DNA of 64,000 nucleotides. Origin: JBDHWG01 sp046328505. Its GTDB lineage: Bacteria; Chloroflexota; Anaerolineae; Epilineales; JAHCIE01. Below the pieces are notes generated by a model. The model was not told the DNA's origin and made no database searches. It was given only the letters and a program-made list of their open reading frames with translations. The position numbers and the translations under genes are program-made. Within the stretch, counting starts at the first letter, position 1; each line of letters begins with the position of its first letter. The stretch is taken from positions 682,001-746,000 of the forward strand of contig JAXLWL010000003.1 of the NCBI GenBank assembly GCA_046328505.1. The letters run 5' to 3'. Of this stretch, positions 22,879-30,430 are shown one piece after another.

Positions 22879-23295
22879 ATGTCTGCCCGCCAGCCTCTCT
22901 CCCAGTTTTCCGTGCGCCAGGTGCTGCTTGTCGCTGCCCTGGTGCTCGTCTCGTCGTTTGGCGTCGGACTCGCGCGGCTGGCGTGGACGGCGCGCGCGCT
23001 GCACGACATCGAGGTTGAGGAGGCCGGACGCGTCCAGGCGCTCCAGGCCCAGACGGCCGATGTCGAGAAGCAGATCGCTCTGGCGAAGACCGACGACTAC
23101 GTCCGCACCTGGGCGCGAGAGACGGCCAAGCTGACGCTGGCAGGCGAGGTGCCTATTATCCTCGTTGTTCCGCCCGCGCAGGCTGCCGCTGCCCCGCCCC
23201 CCCCAGCCGCGCAGCCTGCCCTACCGGCCGCTCCTCAGGAAGACGGCGTCCCGCGTTGGAAAGCCATGCTGGACGGCTTCCTCGGCGGGCAGTGA
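22879..23295 (+). CDS. Septum-formation-initiator-like (FtsB/DivIC-type) membrane protein
   Basis: A 138-residue bitopic protein: a short cytoplasmic N-terminus, one membrane helix (about residues 12-33, VLLVAALVLVSSFGVGLARL), then a coiled-coil segment (HDIEVEEAGRVQALQAQTAD) and YVRTWARETAKLTLAGEVPIIL, which matches the FtsB/DivIC pattern in which the coiled coil is followed by a Tyr/Trp-Ala-Arg segment and a Pro-Val strand. The rest is a Pro/Ala-rich tail. These proteins form a complex with FtsL and FtsQ/DivIB in the division site. No other division gene is near. It has its own near-consensus promoter and shares a terminator with the LysM gene. Confidence 0.65.
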   Translation: MSARQPLSQFSVRQVLLVAALVLVSSFGVGLARLAWTARALHDIEVEEAGRVQALQAQTADVEKQIALAKTDDYVRTWARETAKLTLAGEVPIILVVPPAQAAAAPPPPAAQPALPAAPQEDGVPRWKAMLDGFLGGQ

Positions 23296-23403
23296 CTCAC
23301 CTTCCGCCCCGTTCCCAGTCACCGCCTCGATGTTTACATTTGCGCATTTCGATTTGCTGCCCCACATTCGGCGCTTTACTTTGTAACGACTCTTGTAAAA
23401 AAG

Positions 23404-23436
23404 GCGAGGCCGGCAATTGCCGGCCTCGCTTCATTT
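23404..23436. terminator. Bidirectional terminator between convergent genes
   Basis: A perfect 11-bp stem, GCGAGGCCGGC (23404-23414) with GCCGGCCTCGC (23419-23429), closes an AATT loop. It is flanked by an A-run on the left and a T-rich run on the right, so it can end both the DivIC-like and the LysM transcripts. Confidence 0.9.
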
Positions 23437-23449
23437 CATGCTGTTCGAA

Positions 23450-24997
23450 TCAGGGCGTCCAGGTGAAGTGGTTCGGGTCGCTGGTTGGGCTGAGCGCCGG
23501 GCCACTGACCGGCTGCCCGTCCGGGCCGCGCGTCTCACACTTCCGCACAGTCACGTCCCACGTGTATGTGGCGGCGTCTGAGCTTTTATCCGGCGGACGT
23601 AGCGTATCGGAAACACGCCAGCCCGTCGCCTTCACCCAGGCTTGCTCGGTGTACGGCTTGCCATCGCGGGTGGTTGTGACACGCACGACATAGAACTCCT
23701 CGGGGGCCAGGATGCCGACCGATGTCCAATTCAGGAGCAGCGGTGTGGTCTTGCCCTGCACCGCAGACTGGTCTGGCGCGCCCAACAGAACCGGCGCCTG
23801 GTACTTGGTCGACGAAACGGCGCCACCGGCCGCGGACGCATCCGCTCCCCCTGCCGCCACTGCCCCAGCCACCACGCCGGTCGCCGCGACAGTCGCCGCA
23901 CCGGCGGCATCACCCGTTGCGGCAGCGGCCGTCGGAGCCAATGCAATGGCGGTCGGCTGCGTTGTGGGGGATGGCGCCGTGGTAAAGGTTGGCTTCGGAG
24001 TAATAGTCGGCGCGGGTGTACGCGTCGCCGTTGGCGGAACGGCGGTCGGCGTGGGCGGTTCGGGCGTCGTGGTCACGCCGGGGTCGATGACGACTTCCTG
24101 CCCGATGCCCAGCCCGTACTTGCCGGGCTGGAAGCCGTTGTACTGCATCAGGTCGTCGACGGAGACGCCAACGCGCTGAGAGATTGTCCACAACGAGTCG
24201 CCGGCCCGGACCGCATACGTCTTGCGCCCAATGACCTGGGGATCCTCGGACGCAGGCTGATCAGATGGGGTATCCGTCGGCTGATCGGCAGCCGGTGGGC
24301 TGGTGGGAACGGGTGTCGCTTCACTCGCCGCCGTATCAGCAACGTCCGGAGTGCTGTCGCTGGGCAGGTGGATCGCGTCACCGGGGTGAATCATCACATT
24401 CACGTTCGTGAAGTTGTTCGCTTTGAGCAGATCTTCCAACGTCACATTGAAACGAATAGCGATGGCCAACAAGGTATCGCCCTCGGCGATGATGTAGCTC
24501 TGCTTGTTCACCGTCGGTGAGCCGCCGGTCTGCGGCGCCGCAGTTCCAGGCGGCGGTGTGAGCTGCGAGCTATCCGGGGTCGGTGTCGAGCTCGGCACCG
24601 TGGTGGCCGTCGGTGGGATGGGTGTAATTGTGAACGTGGGAATCGTGGTTGCCGTGCCGCCGAGGGCCAACTGGCTCATGCCGGGCATGGCGCCGGGGAC
24701 GGCAAGGGCCACGGCAGCCTCCGGCGTCGCCGTTGGACGGCTGCGCAGGAGAGCGATGGCCCCAATGATGAGGGCCACGACGAGTATGCCACCGACGATT
24801 TCCAGTGCACGCATCCATCGGGGTGGTAAGGCGGGACGAAGAGACGTGTGACACATGTCGCACGTCGTCGCGCCAGGCATAACAATTGCGCCACAATTCG
24901 GGCAGTGTCGGCGCGAGGAGCGCGACACCTGCTGGTGGCAGTGGGGACACGTTTTATCGGCGCGCGTGATTGGCGCGCCACAGTGCGGACATTGCAT
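23450..24997 (-). CDS. Zinc-ribbon/LysM membrane protein
   Basis: A 515-residue protein of unusual layout. Residues 1-52 hold four CxxC knuckles (CPHC, CPHC, CPNC, CDMC), a double zinc ribbon that should be cytoplasmic. One membrane helix follows (about 66-84). Outside, Thr/Pro-rich linkers separate two LysM domains at 167-211 (SYIIAEGDTLLAIAIRFNV) and 260-304 (TYAVRAGDSLWTISQRVGV) that bind peptidoglycan. A long low-complexity Thr/Pro/Ala stretch leads to a C-terminal beta domain of about 95 residues (APVLLGAPDQSAVQGKTTPL onward). This domain looks Ig-like. It may connect the cell wall to a cytoplasmic event sensed by the zinc ribbon. Confidence 0.85.
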   Translation of the reverse strand: MQCPHCGAPITRADKTCPHCHQQVSRSSRRHCPNCGAIVMPGATTCDMCHTSLRPALPPRWMRALEIVGGILVVALIIGAIALLRSRPTATPEAAVALAVPGAMPGMSQLALGGTATTIPTFTITPIPPTATTVPSSTPTPDSSQLTPPPGTAAPQTGGSPTVNKQSYIIAEGDTLLAIAIRFNVTLEDLLKANNFTNVNVMIHPGDAIHLPSDSTPDVADTAASEATPVPTSPPAADQPTDTPSDQPASEDPQVIGRKTYAVRAGDSLWTISQRVGVSVDDLMQYNGFQPGKYGLGIGQEVVIDPGVTTTPEPPTPTAVPPTATRTPAPTITPKPTFTTAPSPTTQPTAIALAPTAAAATGDAAGAATVAATGVVAGAVAAGGADASAAGGAVSSTKYQAPVLLGAPDQSAVQGKTTPLLLNWTSVGILAPEEFYVVRVTTTRDGKPYTEQAWVKATGWRVSDTLRPPDKSSDAATYTWDVTVRKCETRGPDGQPVSGPALSPTSDPNHFTWTP

Positions 24998-25364
24998 AAC
25001 TTGCCGACGCCGTTTCCGGTCCGGGCAGGCAGGTGGGTAAGACCAGCCGCTCAGCCCATGTCATTCGCGTGGAAGGTGCGTTGGATGTAACGCGAGATCG
25101 ACGAGACGAACTTCACCGAACTAACGATTCAGTGCGCCAACCGAGCCAACGACGCCGCTTCGCCTCCATATCTATGCGCTCACAGAGATGCCGCAACAGA
25201 GTGAGCCGCCCGATCATCCCGTCTGACAAACAACGGGCGAATGGTCATCAACCCGCACCCCCTTGGGCTACGGCTCTCCCCACCCCCCGCTACGAGAGGG
25301 CATTTTACTCCTGTCTTTGTACCGGAGCAAATCCGGACAAGCCCGATGGGATATAGAAATAGAC
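24998..25364. other. Intergenic region, no gene supported
   Basis: Between the LysM gene start and the pspA terminator I see no plausible reading frame with a ribosome site. It includes a G/C-rich stretch (CCCCACCCCCCGCTACGAGAG near 25280-25300) of the kind found in the dispersed repeats. The LysM promoter should lie here, but I could not pick a convincing one. Confidence 0.5.
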
Positions 25365-25395
25365 CGGGGCCCCACCGGATATCGGCGAGGCCCCG
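25365..25395 (-). terminator. Probable terminator of pspA
   Basis: CGGGGCC (25365-25371) pairs with GGCCCCG (25389-25395), with an inner CCG/CGG pair. In the minus direction it is followed by GTCTATTTCTATAT. Confidence 0.55.
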
Positions 25396-25431
25396 AATGG
25401 CTACTATCTGGAGTCGCTCTGGTTGCAACCC

Positions 25432-26133
25432 TTAGCCCTGGCTCCCGGAAGGCGGGGCGTCGGAGCTACCCTTGACCCGAGTCTTGAGCGCTGCGAGTTG
25501 CGCTTCGATGTCCGGATCCTCGAGCTGCTCGAACTCCTTGTCGACCGACGTCTTGGTATCGACCATCTCGGCCGACGCGGCGGCGTGAGCTTCCTGCGAC
25601 CGCACCTTGTCCTCCATGCGGCTCATCTCGCTGCTATAGTCGGGAACCTGGCCCATCTGCGCCTGCGCCTGGGACATCTGCTCCTTGGCCTTGGCCGCGC
25701 GGCTGCGGGCAATCAGCGTGTCGCGCTGACGCTTGGCGCTCTCGTACTTCGACTCCAGCTCATCGAGCTGCTGCCGCAGGCGCGCAACGAGCGCCTCCTG
25801 GTCGGCGAGCTGCTGCTGGTAGACGGCCAGCTGCGACTGGTAGTCGCGGGAGCGGCGCAGCGCCTCGCGGGCCAGGTCGTCGCGGTTCTGCTGCACGGCC
25901 AGCTCGGCCTTGCGGTTCCAATCGTTGACTTCCTTCTGCGTATCTGCCACGCGGGCTTCCAGGAGCTTCTGCTGCGCCAGCATCTCGGTCGTCTGGCTGC
26001 GAGCATCCCGGATCGCGTCCTCCATATCCCGGATGATCTGGTTGATCATCTTCTCGGGGTCCTCCGCGTGATCCAGCATGTCGTTGATGTTGGCGCGGAG
26101 AATTGTCGAAATGCGCTCAAAAATCCCTGGCAT
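25432..26133 (-). CDS. PspA/IM30-family membrane-stress protein
   Basis: The 233-residue protein has the PspA N-terminus (ERISTILRANINDMLDHAED, amphipathic and membrane-binding) and PEKMINQIIRDMEDAIRDAR, then a long coiled coil over about residues 25-190. These form helical rods and membrane-remodelling assemblies that protect the cytoplasmic membrane. A strong ribosome site (AAAAGGAG) precedes the ATG and a promoter lies 53 nt upstream. It appears to be a single-gene unit; no PspB, PspC or PspF genes are near. The length is close to E. coli PspA (222). Confidence 0.92.
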   Translation of the reverse strand: MPGIFERISTILRANINDMLDHAEDPEKMINQIIRDMEDAIRDARSQTTEMLAQQKLLEARVADTQKEVNDWNRKAELAVQQNRDDLAREALRRSRDYQSQLAVYQQQLADQEALVARLRQQLDELESKYESAKRQRDTLIARSRAAKAKEQMSQAQAQMGQVPDYSSEMSRMEDKVRSQEAHAAASAEMVDTKTSVDKEFEQLEDPDIEAQLAALKTRVKGSSDAPPSGSQG

Positions 26134-26185
26134 CGTGGCGCTCCTTTTCTATCTGTGCACGTCTCAAGCTAGTACTTTACCGTGT

Positions 26186-26214
26186 ATTATAGTCGCTCGG
26201 TTCTGTCGGCGCAA
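26186..26214 (-). promoter_or_regulatory. Promoter of the pspA-like gene
   Basis: On the minus strand TTGCGC (26214-26209), a 17-nt spacer and TATAAT (26191-26186). The leader would be about 45 nt. Confidence 0.65.
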
Positions 26215-26332
26215 CGGCGCTCACCTCGCTATACGCCGATCGCCACGAATGGTTGCACGTGGCTGGCGAAACTGTGGCGGACGTGACGACGTGACGATGC
26301 GACGGTGTCGTTCGCTCCGTCTCTTCTTTTCG

Positions 26333-27736
26333 CTACGCCGGGACCTCTTCCTCGACCGGCATCGCCGGCAGCCAGACCGTGAAGACGCTCCCTTTGCCCG
26401 GCTCGCTCTCCAGCGTGATATACCCCCCGTGGCTCTCGACGACCCACTTGGCGATGGGCAGGCCCAGGCCCGTCCCGCCGGGCCGTCCGGCGCGCGGTCT
26501 CGCGTCGGGGACGCGGTAGAAGCGCTCGAAGATGTGCTCCTGGTGTTCGGGGGCTATCCCCAACCCGGTATCGGCAATCTCGACCCGTACCCAGGTAGGA
26601 TCGGCGTAGAGGGACAGGCGCACCTGGCCGCCGTCCGGCGTGTATTTCAAGGCATTGTCCACCAGATTCAGGATGACTTCCTTGAGGCGATCCGGATCGC
26701 CCGCCACCATCGCCACGTCCAGGTTACCGAGGGTGATGGAGACGTCGCCGGCCAGGGTCTTCGCCTGTTGGTAGACCTCCAGCACCAGTGTCGTCATCTC
26801 GACGGGCGCGTGCTGGAAGCCCTCGCCGGCATCCGCCTGGGCCAGGAGCAACAGGTCGCCCACGACCCGCGATAGGCGCCGCGTCTCCTTGCGCACTGCT
26901 TCCAGGGCCACGCGCTGCTCGGTCGGGTCCGGCACGCCCTTCAGCAACAGCTCGACGTTGCCCTGGATGGCCGTCAGCGGGGTCCGCAGCGCGTGGGACG
27001 CGTCGGCCAGGAACCGCTGCTGGGCCTCGAAGGCGCGCTGAATCCGCTCCAGCATGCGGTTGAACGTCCCGGCCAGCCGGCCGACTTCGTCGTTGGGGCC
27101 CACATACTCGATACGGCGGTGTGTGTCCTCGGCGCGCTGAATCTGGTCCGCCAGGGCGGTGATCTCCGTGATGGGCCGCAGACCGCGCCGGATGATCATA
27201 GCGCTGACAACGGCGGCCAGGACCAGGGTGATGAGGATGCCGAACACGAGGACGAAGCGGAGGCTCCGCAGAGTGGTGTTGATCTCGGTGGTCAGACGCG
27301 CCACCTGGACGATGGCCAGGGGCCGCCCGCCGCCCGGTGCGGGAACGGGCGCGCTGTACAGGCGGATGGGATAGCCATCGACCACAGTGAACACGTAGCG
27401 GGCCTGGCCGCGCAGATTGTCCAGCAGCATCGAGTCGTCGATGGGAAGTTGGCGGTTGCGCAAGTTGTCGGAGCGGGTGATGATCTGGCCGTTGGGCTGG
27501 AGAATCTGGACGTAGGTATCGTCCCAGGCGAACGCCTCGGCGGGTGGGAGGACGAGCTGGCCAACCCGCGTGATGCCTATCGTCTCGCTAACCTGCTCGG
27601 CGCGCAGCCGCAGCGCCTCATCGACGCCCTGGATGGCGAGGCGCGCCAGCAGGAAGTAGGTGGCCACCGAGAAAACGATCAGGGCAGACGCCAGGAAGGC
27701 GATGTTCCACAGCGTCAGTCGCAGGCGAATCGACAC
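26333..27736 (-). CDS. HAMP-domain sensor histidine kinase
   Basis: The 467-residue kinase has a GTG start 3 nt after the response-regulator stop. A membrane helix at about 12-32 and another at about 160-182 frame an outside sensor domain (residues 33-160). HAMP follows (about 183-235, RRGLRPITEITALADQIQRA). The HisKA motif ASHALRTPLTAIQG places the phosphorylated His at 248. The catalytic domain has an N-box LNLVDNALKYTPDGG, DTGLGIAPEHQEHIF and GTGLGLPIAKWVVE. It resembles MprB/BaeS kinases. The signal is unknown. Confidence 0.93.
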   Translation of the reverse strand: MSIRLRLTLWNIAFLASALIVFSVATYFLLARLAIQGVDEALRLRAEQVSETIGITRVGQLVLPPAEAFAWDDTYVQILQPNGQIITRSDNLRNRQLPIDDSMLLDNLRGQARYVFTVVDGYPIRLYSAPVPAPGGGRPLAIVQVARLTTEINTTLRSLRFVLVFGILITLVLAAVVSAMIIRRGLRPITEITALADQIQRAEDTHRRIEYVGPNDEVGRLAGTFNRMLERIQRAFEAQQRFLADASHALRTPLTAIQGNVELLLKGVPDPTEQRVALEAVRKETRRLSRVVGDLLLLAQADAGEGFQHAPVEMTTLVLEVYQQAKTLAGDVSITLGNLDVAMVAGDPDRLKEVILNLVDNALKYTPDGGQVRLSLYADPTWVRVEIADTGLGIAPEHQEHIFERFYRVPDARPRAGRPGGTGLGLPIAKWVVESHGGYITLESEPGKGSVFTVWLPAMPVEEEVPA

Positions 27737-27739
27737 GCG

Positions 27740-28402
27740 TCATTCCTCGCGCAAGATATAGCCAACCTCGCGCACCGTCTGAATCAGGTTCGGCTCGCCC
27801 AGCTTCTTGCGCAGATAGCGCACGTATACCTCGATCACGTTCGACTCCCCGCCAAAGTCGTAGCCCCAGACCCGGTCGAAGATGACGTCGCGCGAGAGCA
27901 CCTGCCGCGGATGCTGCATGAACAGCTCCAGCAGCTCGTACTCTTTGGGTGTCAGGTGAATCTTGCGTTGACCGCGCCGCGCCTCCCGCGTCGACGTATC
28001 GAGCGTCAGGTCGGAGAATTGCAGGATCGCCTGAGGCTGGGCGCGCGCGCGCCGCAGGAGCGCCTTGACGCGCGCCAGAAGCTCATCGAAGGCGAATGGC
28101 TTGACCACGTAGTCATCGGCGCCGGCTTCGAGGCCCGCCACCCGGTCAGGGATGGCGTCCTTCGCCGTCAGCATGAGAACGGGCAAGTCGGGCGACGCGG
28201 CGCGCAGCCGGCGGCAGACTTCCAGGCCGTCCAGGTCGGGCAGCATGCGGTCCAGGACCACCAGATCGGGTGGATGGTCGCGCGCCAGAATGAGGCCCCC
28301 ATCGGCGTCCATCGCGGTGTCCACAGTATAGCCAGCGTAGAGGAGGCCTCGCTGAACGAGGCTAATCACTTCGGGTTCGTCGTCGATAACCAGGATGCGC
28401 AT
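27740..28402 (-). CDS. OmpR-family response regulator
   Basis: The start at MRILVIDDEPEV gives 220 residues and is preceded by GGAGGTAGC. The receiver domain has the phosphoacceptor Asp51 (VVLDRMLPDLDG), Thr in MLTAKD and Lys in VVKPFAF. The winged-helix output domain covers the last 95 residues, from LTLDTSTREARRGQR, with KEYELLELFMQHPRQVLSRD and the VYVRYLRKKLG recognition region. It is the first gene of a two-gene unit with the kinase. A divergent small gene lies upstream, and the dual-ABC region starts 0.9 kb away. Its targets are unknown. Confidence 0.94.
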   Translation of the reverse strand: MRILVIDDEPEVISLVQRGLLYAGYTVDTAMDADGGLILARDHPPDLVVLDRMLPDLDGLEVCRRLRAASPDLPVLMLTAKDAIPDRVAGLEAGADDYVVKPFAFDELLARVKALLRRARAQPQAILQFSDLTLDTSTREARRGQRKIHLTPKEYELLELFMQHPRQVLSRDVIFDRVWGYDFGGESNVIEVYVRYLRKKLGEPNLIQTVREVGYILREE

Positions 28403-28529
28403 GCTACCTCCAACTGTAATGATAGACCCATTGGGGCAGCCGGGCAACTGCTAAAGAGATAGCACAGGCACGGATTGTGCTTGGTGGCCCGCGTGACATA
28501 TAAACATCAGTTGTGTTAAGGGATGGAAA

Positions 28530-28829
28530 ATGGATTCTCCGCGTGCTCCGCTCGAGTCCCTCCTCTGGGCAATCCGTTGGTGCGTCAGTAAGACCTGTGT
28601 CGGCGACGAATGGCAGGTGAAGCGTGTTCCACAGCAGGAAGCGATGTGGTGGATCGTCGGGAAAATGGGCGAGCTGCCCATGACCGTCGTGTCCGATGTT
28701 CCGCTCTGCCCGCGCTGTGGTCGGCCACTCGCCGCGGCGTGCGAGATCGAGGAGGGGCTGAGCGAATGCACCGAGGCGGAAGCGCGGCTGCTTCGCGATT
28801 GGCTGTCCATCGACCTCGACGCCGCGTAG
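28530..28829 (+). CDS. Small hypothetical protein with one CPRC motif
   Basis: A 99-residue frame with ATG and an AAGGGATGG ribosome-like sequence 5 nt upstream. The product is WRKVP-type soluble with paired Trp residues (AMWWIVGKM), a single CPRCGRPL knuckle and an acidic C-terminus (EEGLSECTEAEARLLRDW). Two further Cys lie at SKTCVGD and AAACEIE, so a zinc site is conceivable. No family is recognised. It is divergent from the response regulator, and reading frames on the other strand also stay open, so this call is moderate. Confidence 0.45.
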   Translation: MDSPRAPLESLLWAIRWCVSKTCVGDEWQVKRVPQQEAMWWIVGKMGELPMTVVSDVPLCPRCGRPLAAACEIEEGLSECTEAEARLLRDWLSIDLDAA

Positions 28830-28995
28830 AGCACCGGCCTGGGGCTTCAAGTCAGCTGACTATCAGAGCCGCGCTCGATCATGCCCGGCAGAACCAATTG
28901 CACGGGTTCAAGAATCGCCGATAGCGCGTAATCAGTTCCTTTCCTACAATGACACCGCCAATCCGGTGGTCTGTCACACATAAGTTGGGTGTTTA

Positions 28996-29050
28996 GTAGT
29001 GACGACTTCAGTCGTTCTTTGGCTCTAAGAACGACTGAAGTCGTTACTAC
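28996..29050. repeat. Palindromic repeat, GTAGTAACGACTTCAGTCG family, copy 2
   Basis: Two 24-nt arms, starting GTAGTGACGACTTCAGTCG and ending GACTGAAGTCGTTACTAC, pair with one mismatch around a 7-nt loop. It is the best-preserved copy. It sits in the 437-nt gap (28830-29266) that otherwise shows only weak promoter-like sequence (TATACT at 29164-29169). Confidence 0.8.
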
Positions 29051-29266
29051 GTTCCCGCCAATACACGTTTAGATGTTCGGATAAGCGCGGCAAGCCCAGG
29101 TTTCTCATCCGTTTCCCGACGACAATGCGACTTCAGGCGGATGTGTTGCAGGCAGGAAATGCTTATACTATGAAACAGCATCAGAAGGCGTGAGGAAACT
29201 ACGGCGTCGAGAGTGCGTATAGCTAAGAGAGTTGCAGCGGACTGACTCAGTCAGGAGAGGCCCGTT

Positions 29267-30430
29267 ATGCTTCGTTGGTTCCGGCGCGGACAGAAACAGC
29301 GTACTGATGGATTGTACAAGTTCGGGAACGAGCGGCTTATTGAGTTGCAAGACGTCGTCAAAACATTCGACACGGCGGCGGGCAAGTTCACGGCCCTCAG
29401 GGGCATCAACCTGAAAGTAGACGATGGGGAGTTTGTCGCCATCGTCGGCAAGTCGGGCAGCGGCAAGTCGACCCTCATCAACATGGTGACGGGCATCGAC
29501 CGCCCCACGTCCGGCACGGTATACATCGGCGATACCGCCGTCCACGAGCTGAACGAAGGCCAGCTTGCGCAGTGGCGTGGCCGCAACGTCGGCATCATCT
29601 TCCAGTTCTTCCAGCTCCTCCCGACCCTGACGGTCGTGGAGAATGTGATGCTGCCGATGGACTTCTGCAACATGTACCCCTCGCGGGAGCGCCGCACTCG
29701 GGCGATGCAGCTCCTGGAACAGGTGGAGATGGCGGAGCACGCCGACAAACTGCCGTCAGCAACCTCCGGCGGCCAGCAGCAGCGCGTCGCCATCGCCCGC
29801 GCCCTGGCGAACGACCCGCCCATCCTCGTCGCCGACGAGCCGACGGGTAACCTCGACTCGCGCACCGCCGAGTCGGTGTTCGAGCTGTTCGAAGGTCTGG
29901 TGGACCAGGGCAAGACTATCGTCATGGTGACCCACGACCAGGACCTGGCCAAGCGCGTCTCGCGCACCGTCGTAATCTCCGACGGCCAGATTATCGAGCA
30001 GTACCTGGCGCGCGTCTTCCCGTCCCTGACCGAAGAGGAGCTTGTCGACGTGACGCGGGAGATCGAGCCCCGCAAATACTCGCCCGGCCAGGTGATCCTT
30101 CACGAAGGCGACAAAGTCGAGAAGTTCTACATTATTATCAAGGGCGCCGTCCAGGTGGTCATCGACCAGCCGCAGACAGGCGAGATCGTCGTGGCCTCGA
30201 TGGACGCCGGCCAGTACTTCGGCGAGGTCGAGCTGCTGCATGGCGGCCACAGCATCGCCAGCATCCGCGCCGACATCCACCATGGCGTCGAGGTCGTCGA
30301 GCTTGACGACGAGACGTTCAAGCGCCTGGTCGCTGAGTCGGCGGAGACACGCGCCACTGTCGACCGCACGGCGCACGAGCGCACGCGGGAGAACCTGACG
30401 GCGCGCGGACGAAAGGTGCATCGTGCTTAG
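29267..30430 (+). CDS. MacB/LolD-type ABC ATPase fused to a cyclic-nucleotide-binding-like domain
   Basis: The 387-residue protein has a lipoprotein/peptide-export-type ATPase over about residues 24-245. Walker A is GKSGSGKST (61-69), the signature is TSGGQQQR with Thr in place of Leu, and Walker B is LVADEPTGNLD. A second domain fills residues 265-365: RKYSPGQVILHEGDKVEKFY and FGEVELLHGGHSIASIRA fit a cNMP-binding beta-barrel. At the phosphate-binding cassette the usual Arg is replaced by Ser, so cAMP/cGMP binding is doubtful. Such fusions are uncommon. The C-terminal tail is basic (TRENLTARGRKVHR). The permease gene overlaps by 8 nt. Confidence 0.85.
   Translation: MLRWFRRGQKQRTDGLYKFGNERLIELQDVVKTFDTAAGKFTALRGINLKVDDGEFVAIVGKSGSGKSTLINMVTGIDRPTSGTVYIGDTAVHELNEGQLAQWRGRNVGIIFQFFQLLPTLTVVENVMLPMDFCNMYPSRERRTRAMQLLEQVEMAEHADKLPSATSGGQQQRVAIARALANDPPILVADEPTGNLDSRTAESVFELFEGLVDQGKTIVMVTHDQDLAKRVSRTVVISDGQIIEQYLARVFPSLTEEELVDVTREIEPRKYSPGQVILHEGDKVEKFYIIIKGAVQVVIDQPQTGEIVVASMDAGQYFGEVELLHGGHSIASIRADIHHGVEVVELDDETFKRLVAESAETRATVDRTAHERTRENLTARGRKVHRA

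Noticed and set aside
23440..23460. GTTCGAATC, like a tRNA T-loop
   Set aside because: No acceptor or anticodon stems fit around it; it lies at the 3' end of the LysM gene and next to a terminator.
29146..29169. TTGCAG and TATACT as promoter of the ABC-CNB gene
   Set aside because: The spacer is only 12 nt and the extended -10 TG is one base out of place. A promoter must be in this gap, but this pair is not convincing.
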